Both the position numbers and the translations under genes were made by a program. A stretch of 64,000 bases of DNA from an uncultured Clostridia bacterium. Lineage in GTDB: Bacteria > Bacillota > Clostridia > Christensenellales > Borkfalkiaceae. The notes under the pieces were generated by a model that searched no databases, was not told the origin of the DNA, and worked only from the letters and a program-made list of their open reading frames with translations. Every line of letters begins with the position of its first letter. Positions within the stretch are counted from its first letter, which is position 1. The stretch is taken from the NCBI GenBank assembly GCA_934271065.1, contig CAKQQQ010000003.1:124001-188000 (forward strand), in the 5' to 3' direction. Below, one piece after another: positions 58,808 to 64,000 of this stretch.

Positions 58808-59917
58808 ATGGACAGAAAAATCGAAAGAATCTGCCGTGAATTCGGCGTTACCGGCGAGTACGTCAATTACGAAATCGTCACGAACGGACACATAAACTGC
58901 ACCTATAAAGTCTTTTTTATCCGCAACGGCGAAATTAAGGACTATATATTGCAGAAGATAAACGGCTACGTCTTCAAAAATCCGGTAATCGTTATGGATA
59001 ACATCGTCAGGGTTACCGAATATATACGGGCTAAAATAAAGGCGACGGGCGTCAGCGCGAAGCGTTACGTTTTGCATTACAGTCGTACCGAAGACGGCAA
59101 GTATTATCTCGTCGACGAGAACGGCTGGTTCTGGCGTTGTTCGCGGTTCATAGACGATTCCGTAACGTTTAATATGACCGACAATCTCGGCGTCATAGAA
59201 GAGACGGGTAAAGCGTTCGGCGAGTTTCAGATGTATCTCGGCGACTTTCCCGTAAAGGATCTGAACATAGTCATACCGCACTTCCATAACACGGTTATGC
59301 GGTACGAGACCTTTGAAAAGGCGATAGAGAAAGACGAAGCGGGGCGCAGGGCGCAGGTTCAGCCCGAAATAGACGGTTATCTCGCGCTTAAAGAAATCGC
59401 CACGCGTATGTACGGTATGCAGGTTAAGGGCGAACTTCCGCTTAAAGTCACGCATAACGACACCAAATGCAATAACGTGCTGTTCGATAAAGACACTTTG
59501 CGGCACTTGTCGGTTATAGATCTCGACACGGTTATGCCCGGTCTCGTCGGGTTCGACTTCGGCGACGCCATCCGCTTTATCGCCAACACCTGCGACGAAG
59601 ACGAGCGCGACCTGTCGGCGGTAAAACTCGATATGTCCAAGTTCAAAGCGTTCACGAAAGGCTTTTTGTCTATGGTCGGCGAGACTTTGACGAAGAACGA
59701 GACGGAGACTCTTCCGCTCGGCGCGATAACGATGACCGTCGAGTGCGGAATGCGCTTTTTAACCGATTATCTCGACGGCGACAAGTATTTCAAGGTCTGC
59801 CGCAAAACGCATAATCTCGACCGCGCCAGATGCCAACTCGCTCTTGCGCGCGATATGATCGCCAAGTACGACGCGATGAAAGCCGTCGTCGACGAATATT
59901 CCGAAACCTACGCTTAA
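58808..59917 (+). CDS. Aminoglycoside-phosphotransferase-fold kinase, N-acetylhexosamine 1-kinase-like
   Basis: 369 residues, close to the 359 of NahK from bifidobacteria. The kinase core has THNDTKCNNVLFD (Brenner's catalytic loop with H, D and N) and IDLDTVMPGLVGFDFGDAIRFIANT, the metal-binding block whose wording is close to NahK. NahK phosphorylates the anomeric position of GlcNAc and GalNAc in the lacto-N-biose/galacto-N-biose route. The gene stands alone, so the substrate is inferred only from similarity. Own promoter; a terminator at 59962 lies beyond the next promoter. Confidence 0.75.
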   Translation: MDRKIERICREFGVTGEYVNYEIVTNGHINCTYKVFFIRNGEIKDYILQKINGYVFKNPVIVMDNIVRVTEYIRAKIKATGVSAKRYVLHYSRTEDGKYYLVDENGWFWRCSRFIDDSVTFNMTDNLGVIEETGKAFGEFQMYLGDFPVKDLNIVIPHFHNTVMRYETFEKAIEKDEAGRRAQVQPEIDGYLALKEIATRMYGMQVKGELPLKVTHNDTKCNNVLFDKDTLRHLSVIDLDTVMPGLVGFDFGDAIRFIANTCDEDERDLSAVKLDMSKFKAFTKGFLSMVGETLTKNETETLPLGAITMTVECGMRFLTDYLDGDKYFKVCRKTHNLDRARCQLALARDMIAKYDAMKAVVDEYSETYA

Positions 59918-59932
59918 AATAAGGCGTAACGA

Positions 59933-59961
59933 TTGACTAAAATTTCATTAAATGGTATAAT
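59933..59961 (+). promoter_or_regulatory. Promoter of ktrB, located before the upstream terminator
   Basis: TTGACT (59933-59938), 17-bp spacer, TATAAT (59956-59961). The expected start (about 59968) lies inside the left arm of the hairpin at 59962-59986. Confidence 0.8.
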
Positions 59962-59991
59962 GGGGCGTAATTTAGCGTTACGCCCCTTTTT
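59962..59991 (+). terminator. Intrinsic terminator of the NahK-like gene
   Basis: Stem GGGGCGTAA / TTACGCCCC with seven-base loop and five T, directly abutting the ktrB -10 box. Confidence 0.82.
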
Positions 59992-60012
59992 CGTAGCGCA
60001 GATAAATTCCCT

Positions 60013-61344
60013 ATGCGTAAATTTTTCAAAAAAATATCCGTCGCGCAGAGTATGATACTCGCGTTTATGGCGGTCATAATACTCGGCAGTTTTCTGCTCT
60101 GTCTTCCTTTCGCTTCCAACGACGGAAAGTGGACTAATTACGGCGACGCGTTGTTTACCGCCGTCACGTCCACCTGCGTAACGGGGCTGGTCGTGGTGGA
60201 TACCGCGGCGCATTGGTCGCTTTTCGGTCAGATAGTCATACTCGTCCTTATTCAGATAGGCGGGCTGGGCGTTATAACCGTCGCGATTGCCGTCACCACC
60301 TGGACTAAACATAAAATCGGTCTGCACGAGCGTACTGCGGTAAGAGATTCGCTTGCCGCGACGCAGATAGGCGGCGTGGTAAGGCTTATGCGTTTCATCG
60401 TCGCTACCACGTTCGTTCTCGAACTCGTCGGCGCGATACTCCTTTCGATAGTGTTCGTGCCGGACTACGGGTTTTTCAAGGGCGTATGGTGCGGAATATT
60501 CCATTCCGTATCGTCGTTTTGCAACGCCGGTTTAGACATACTCGGCGGCGCGGGCAACGAGTACGCGTCGATGACCGCTTACGCGTCGAATCCGCTGCTC
60601 AATATAACGGTAATGTTTCTCGTCGTGGCGGGCGGAATAGGTTTTCTCACGTGGGACGATATGCGCAAGCATAAGTTCAGACTGCACGAATACCGCCTGC
60701 AATCCAAAATAATACTTACCGCCACGTCCGTTTTCATACTCGTACCGGCGATATGGTTTTTCTTTATGGACTTTTCGGGCGAAGAAACGGGTACGCGTAT
60801 ACTCAAATCGCTGTTTATGGCTATAACGCCGCGAACGGCGGGCAGTAACACGGCGGATCTTAACGCTATGTCCGCAAGCAGCAGATTTTTGACGATCGCG
60901 CTTATGCTCACGGGCGGCGCGTCGGGTTCGGCGGCGGGCGGAATAAAAATCAACACGGTCAGCCTGCTGTTCATCGCTATGATTTCTATATTCAGACGCA
61001 ACAGAGACGTAACGGTATTCCGTCGCAGAATATCCGACGCGACCGTTCGTCGCGCGGCGGCGGTCGCGTCGTTGTACGTCACGCTGTGGGCGGTAGGCGG
61101 AATGGCTATAAGCGCGATCGACGGTTTGCCGATTGACGAATGTCTGTACGAAACCGCGTCGGCGATAGGCACGGTCGGGCTGTCGCTCGGCATAACCCCG
61201 TCGCTTTCCGTCGCGTCGCGGATAATAGTTATGGCGTTTATGTTTTTCGGGCGAATGGGCGGCATTACTTTCGCCTTCGCGACCATTATCAAAAAGAACG
61301 ATCCCACGGCGCGTTTGCCGGAAGAAAAAGTAAACGTCGGTTAG
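60013..61344 (+). CDS. ktrB: TrkH/KtrB-type potassium transporter subunit
   Basis: 443 residues, the KtrB length. Four membrane-pore-membrane units, each with a filter glycine: TSTCVTGLVV, SSFCNAGLD, PRTAGSN and IGTVGLSLG. The third-unit helix contains the glycine-rich gate GGASGSAAGGIKINT. KtrB moves K+ (with Na+) and needs a cytosolic KtrA/TrkA-C ring; no such gene is in the 58 bases before thyA or elsewhere in the window. No Shine-Dalgarno site stands out before the ATG at 60013. Confidence 0.92.
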   Translation: MRKFFKKISVAQSMILAFMAVIILGSFLLCLPFASNDGKWTNYGDALFTAVTSTCVTGLVVVDTAAHWSLFGQIVILVLIQIGGLGVITVAIAVTTWTKHKIGLHERTAVRDSLAATQIGGVVRLMRFIVATTFVLELVGAILLSIVFVPDYGFFKGVWCGIFHSVSSFCNAGLDILGGAGNEYASMTAYASNPLLNITVMFLVVAGGIGFLTWDDMRKHKFRLHEYRLQSKIILTATSVFILVPAIWFFFMDFSGEETGTRILKSLFMAITPRTAGSNTADLNAMSASSRFLTIALMLTGGASGSAAGGIKINTVSLLFIAMISIFRRNRDVTVFRRRISDATVRRAAAVASLYVTLWAVGGMAISAIDGLPIDECLYETASAIGTVGLSLGITPSLSVASRIIVMAFMFFGRMGGITFAFATIIKKNDPTARLPEEKVNVG

Positions 61345-61402
61345 CCCGTAAAACGCTACGGATATTATCAATCGGAACGACACCGAAATATAAGGAGAAA
61401 CT

Positions 61403-62233
61403 ATGAGTTATGCAGACAAGGTGTTCCGCGCCAACGCGGAAGACATATTAAGCAACGGCGTTTGGGATACCGACCGCGAAGTTCGCCCGAGATGGCTCGA
61501 CGGCACGCCGGCGCACACCGTAAAGAAGTTTTGCGTCGTCAACCGTTACGACCTTTCAAAGGAGTTCCCTATAATAACTTTGCGCAAGCAGGGTTTTAAG
61601 AACGCCGTAGACGAGATTTTATGGATATGGCAGAAAAAGTCCAACAGAATCTGCGATCTGCATTCCCATATATGGGATAGTTGGGCGGGCGAAGACGGCA
61701 CGATCGGCAAAGCCTACGGCTATCAACTCGGCGTAAAGCATAAGTATAAAGAAGGCGAGTTCGATCAGGTGGACAGGGTTTTATACGACCTGAAACACAA
61801 CCCCGCTTCCCGCCGTATAATGACCAATATTTACACTTTCGCGGATCTCAACGAAATGAATTTATACCCCTGCGCGTATTCGATGACTTTTAACGTAACG
61901 GGCAACAAACTCAACGGAATACTCAATCAGCGTTCTAACGATATGGCGGTCGCCAACGGCTGGAACGTTATGCAGTACGCCGTATTGCTGCATATGTTCG
62001 CGCAGGTCTCGGGGCTTGAAGTCGGCGAACTCGTCCACGTCATCGCGGATGCGCACATTTACGACAGGCATATTCCGTCGGTTAAAGAGATGCTTCTCAA
62101 CCCCGAATATCCCGCGCCGAAATTCGTTATGAACCCCGACGTAAAGAATTTTTACGATTTTACTACGGACGATTTCAGACTCGAAGGCTACGAAGCCACG
62201 CCGCTTAAAACCCGGTTGGAGGTCGCCGTATGA
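61403..62233 (+). CDS. thyA: Thymidylate synthase
   Basis: 276 residues. Catalytic cysteine C157 in LYPCAYSMTF, followed by LNQRSNDMAVANGWNV and the cofactor/substrate residues in HIYDRH. Residues 84-110 include the WDSWAGEDGTIGKAYGYQL block. It methylates dUMP to dTMP using methylenetetrahydrofolate. AAGGAGAAA precedes the ATG. It overlaps folA by four bases, the standard thyA-folA coupling, since its product dihydrofolate is the substrate of the next enzyme. Confidence 0.97.
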   Translation: MSYADKVFRANAEDILSNGVWDTDREVRPRWLDGTPAHTVKKFCVVNRYDLSKEFPIITLRKQGFKNAVDEILWIWQKKSNRICDLHSHIWDSWAGEDGTIGKAYGYQLGVKHKYKEGEFDQVDRVLYDLKHNPASRRIMTNIYTFADLNEMNLYPCAYSMTFNVTGNKLNGILNQRSNDMAVANGWNVMQYAVLLHMFAQVSGLEVGELVHVIADAHIYDRHIPSVKEMLLNPEYPAPKFVMNPDVKNFYDFTTDDFRLEGYEATPLKTRLEVAV

Positions 62234-62730
62234 TACGCGCGATAGTCGCCGTAGACGAAAAATGGGGAATAGGTAAAAATAACGGCCTTTTGTTCCGTTT
62301 GCGCGAAGATATGAAATTCTTTCGCGAGACGACGCTCGGTTCGACCGTGTGTATGGGCTATAACACGCTTTTGTCATTCCCGAACGGTAAGCCGTTGCCG
62401 AAGCGCAATAACGTGGTAATCTGTCCTGCGGACGTTACCCGCGACGACGTCGTCTGCGTGCATAGTATGGAAGAGATGTTGTCGCTGATAAGAGCGGCGG
62501 CGGGCGACGTGTACGTCATCGGCGGGGCGACGTTTTATCGCTCTATGTTACCGTATTGCGAAGAAGTGCTCGTCACGAAAGTCGCTGCGGACGGCGGAGC
62601 GGAATTGTTTTTCGACAATCTCGACGAAAACCCGAATTTTATCTGCTCGCGTATGAGTCTGCCGATTAACGACAGCGGCTACAAGATAGTGTTTACCGTT
62701 TACAGAAACATAAATCCGATAAAACCGTAA
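62230..62730 (+). CDS. folA: Dihydrofolate reductase
   Basis: 166 residues. Typical motifs: AIVAVDEKWGIGKNNGLLFRLREDMKFF at the N-terminus (shown in part), the MGYNTLLS segment (canonical MGRKTxES, here with tyrosine and asparagine), and YVIGGATFYRSML. It reduces dihydrofolate with NADPH. The ATG at 62230 overlaps the thyA stop, and GGAGG lies just upstream inside thyA. Confidence 0.95.
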   Translation: MIRAIVAVDEKWGIGKNNGLLFRLREDMKFFRETTLGSTVCMGYNTLLSFPNGKPLPKRNNVVICPADVTRDDVVCVHSMEEMLSLIRAAAGDVYVIGGATFYRSMLPYCEEVLVTKVAADGGAELFFDNLDENPNFICSRMSLPINDSGYKIVFTVYRNINPIKP

Positions 62731-62748
62731 TCCGTCGAGGTACGAACG

Positions 62749-63378
62749 ATGAACGAATCTCTGGTAATAGGCATAGCGGGCGGAAGCGGGTCGGGCAAAT
62801 CGACCTTCGCCAAGAGAATATGCGATTATTTTAAGGACGACGCCGCACTCGTGCATTGCGATAATTACTATCGCGCGCACGACGATATACCGCTCGAGCG
62901 GCGTTCGCGGCTCAATTACGACGCGCCAGAAGCCTTTGAATTCGATTTGATGATAAAGCATATCCGCGCGCTTAAATCCGGTTCGAGCGTCTGCTGTCCG
63001 GTTTACGATTTTGCGGTGCATAACCGTAGCGATAAGACGGTTATCATAGAATCCAAGCCCGTAATCGTAATCGACGGAATACTCGCGCTGTACGAAGAAG
63101 AACTGCGCGATACGATCGATATAAAAGTTTTCGTCGAGACCGACGCGGACGAGCGTATTTTAAGGCGCGTCCGCCGCGACGTGGGCGAACGCGGCAGAAG
63201 CGTGGAGAGCATTATAGAACAATATCTCGGCACGGTAAAGCCTATGCATTACAGGTACGTCGAGCCGACGCGGCAATACGCCGACGTGATTATAAACGGC
63301 GGGTTTAACGACGTTGCGTTCGATTTGTTCAGAACGAAGATACGGAACTATCTTCAAACGGGAGAAATAATAAAATGA
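62749..63378 (+). CDS. udk: Uridine kinase
   Basis: 209 residues. P-loop GGSGSGKST (11-19), HCDNYYRAHDD, LNYDAPEAFEFDL, PVYDFAVHNRSD, VIDGILALYEEELRD and RRVRRDVGERGR are the standard uridine-kinase blocks. It phosphorylates uridine and cytidine for pyrimidine salvage. It lies 18 bases after folA, and its stop overlaps the next ORF by four bases. Confidence 0.95.
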   Translation: MNESLVIGIAGGSGSGKSTFAKRICDYFKDDAALVHCDNYYRAHDDIPLERRSRLNYDAPEAFEFDLMIKHIRALKSGSSVCCPVYDFAVHNRSDKTVIIESKPVIVIDGILALYEEELRDTIDIKVFVETDADERILRRVRRDVGERGRSVESIIEQYLGTVKPMHYRYVEPTRQYADVIINGGFNDVAFDLFRTKIRNYLQTGEIIK

Positions 63379-63641
63379 GAATACTCGTAACGGGCGCGCG
63401 CGGTTTCGTCGGTAAGAATCTGTGTTGCGCGCTCAAAAACGTCAGAGACGGATTAGATCGTACGCGTTCGGGGCTTGTCGTAGACGAGATTATGGAATAT
63501 GATCTCGGCGACGAAGACAAACTTTGCGAATACGGCTTACCCGTACCCGATTACGTCGACGAGAACGTCTCTACCAAAGTCGTTAAAATCATACAGTCAT
63601 ACGTCGGGATAGTCGACAAAATGGTCTGGAGAAAGTTTTAA
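63375..63641 (+). pseudogene. Remnant of sugar-nucleotide epimerase genes (CapF-like N-terminus joined to another C-terminus)
   Basis: 88 residues in an open frame. Residues 1-44 (ILVTGARGFVGKNLCCALKN, then EIMEYDL) are the beginning of a CapF-type SDR sugar epimerase/reductase, whose full length is about 370. Residues from about 55 (VPDYVDENVSTKVVKIIQSY, ending MVWRKF) do not continue that fold. They resemble the C-terminal end of UDP-GlcNAc 2-epimerases, which often follow CapF in capsule loci. I read it as the scar of an in-frame deletion; the second half's identity is from memory and less sure. The ATG overlaps the udk stop, so it is still translated. Confidence 0.55.
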
Positions 63642-63676
63642 TTATCGAATCGCGGCGATTTCGACGCGTAATACGC

Positions 63677-63705
63677 TTGACTAATTTAATAAAAGAGAAT
63701 ATAAT
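63677..63705 (+). promoter_or_regulatory. Promoter of the FAD-dependent oxidoreductase gene
   Basis: TTGACT (63677-63682), 17-bp spacer, TATAAT (63700-63705); start about 63712. Confidence 0.82.
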
Positions 63706-63753
63706 TCTAACTTCGGAAGGGCGACGGACGCTTTTCCAAAGGGGTACACCGAT

Positions 63754-64000
63754 ATGGCAGAAATTAAAAATTACGACGTCGTGATCGTCGGCGCAGGTCC
63801 GGGCGGAATATACGCCGCTTACGAACTCTGTGAAAAGAACCTTAAAATAGCGGTATTCGAAGCGGGGCATCCGTTAAGCAAGAGAAAATGCCCCATCGAC
63901 GGAAAGACTATTAAATCCTGCGTCAATTGCAAAACCTGTTCTATTATGTCGGGTTTCGGCGGCGCGGGCGCGTTTTCCGACGGCAAGTATAACATAACCA
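63754..64000 (+). CDS. FAD-dependent oxidoreductase, N-terminal part (runs off the window)
   Basis: First 82 residues only. The dinucleotide-binding motif VVIVGAGPGGIYAAYEL is followed by an acidic end of strand two (VFEAGHPL). Next come four cysteines (RKCPIDG, SCVNCKTC) and SGFGGAGAFSDGKYN, as in the large NAD(P)/FAD-dependent dehydrogenase-like proteins of clostridia. Substrate unknown. The cysteine group could hold an iron-sulfur cluster or zinc. AAAGGGG lies about nine bases before the ATG, and a clear promoter stands upstream. Confidence 0.85.
   Translation, partial: MAEIKNYDVVIVGAGPGGIYAAYELCEKNLKIAVFEAGHPLSKRKCPIDGKTIKSCVNCKTCSIMSGFGGAGAFSDGKYNIT

Noticed and set aside
1..64000. tRNA, rRNA, CRISPR arrays, prophage or complete insertion sequences
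   Set aside because: None was recognised on either strand; gaps are short and filled by promoters, leaders and terminators. A tRNA or CRISPR scan would settle any missed small element.

Overview
The window reads as a chromosomal segment of a Gram-positive-type, low-to-mid GC Firmicute, most likely an uncultured gut clostridium. Support comes from textbook sigma-A promoters (TTGACA/TTGAAA, 17 bp, TATAAT), Shine-Dalgarno sites of the AAGGAG type, a PyrK/PyrD type-1B dihydroorotate dehydrogenase, an MsmX/UgpC-type ABC ATPase, BspA-like leucine-rich-repeat and InlB B-repeat lipoproteins, and plant- or mucin-glycan hydrolases. My guess of the Christensenellales area is an impression from content, not a measurement. 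No rRNA, tRNA, CRISPR array, phage or complete insertion sequence was seen. Coding density is high, and most strands end in clear intrinsic terminators, many of them bidirectional between convergent genes.

Layout. 1-11.2 kb: a surface cluster with two von Willebrand A membrane proteins (one truncated by the window edge), a BspA-like LRR lipoprotein whose start overlaps the preceding stop, and a 1773-residue lipoprotein. 11.3-15.6 kb: a strong promoter drives an Sfp-type phosphopantetheinyl transferase, a GH106-like glycosidase, a HIT protein and a small B-repeat lipoprotein. 15.7-19.1 kb: a membrane diguanylate cyclase divergent from an XRE regulator, then a HAD phosphatase and a Crp/Fnr regulator. 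19.2-21.2 kb: a GH3 beta-glycosidase with an apparently leaderless transcript. 21.3-21.7 kb: a 281-bp element with 26-bp terminal inverted repeats. 21.8-29.1 kb: TcdA-like protein, CmpB-like membrane protein, a phosphoribosyltransferase, a P2A cation ATPase, an unknown protein, and pyrK-pyrD. 29.2-32.6 kb: the sugar-ABC ATPase, and on the other strand an orphan sodium-pump beta/gamma pair preceded by a metal-riboswitch-like leader. 32.6-39.0 kb: a deoxysugar island with alpha-L-fucosidase, mannose-6-phosphate isomerase, L-fucose isomerase and a rhamnosidase-like six-hairpin enzyme. 39.1-43.1 kb: two XRE regulators and a large lipoprotein. 43.2-52.0 kb (minus strand): lepA-hemW-dnaE-pfkA-pfp, apparently one operon. 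52.1-64 kb: glycerophosphodiesterase, CopA with a fused C-terminal copper-chaperone domain, a divergent EF-G-like GTPase, PfkB kinase, NahK-like sugar kinase, KtrB, thyA-folA-udk with a sugar-epimerase remnant, and the start of a flavoprotein.

How the genes work together. GH106, GH3, GH29 and the six-hairpin enzyme would release rhamnose, glucose-type sugars and fucose. UgpC could energise several sugar ABC importers. FucI, ManA, a NahK-like kinase, PfkB, an ATP-PFK and a PPi-PFK feed glycolysis. PyrK/PyrD, Udk, ThyA and FolA cover pyrimidine and thymidylate supply.

The most unusual object is the leader at 32307-32558 (minus strand). It combines a promoter, a roughly 98-nt RNA with the core sequence elements of the yybP-ykoY (Mn2+) riboswitch, and a terminator arm that competes with the aptamer's closing stem. 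It lies in front of an OadB-like sodium-pump subunit that carries a zinc-ribbon-like insertion and has no alpha subunit nearby. Also notable are an in-frame internal ribosome-binding site that could make a free CopZ from copA, and two promoters whose -10 boxes lie six bases from the start codon.
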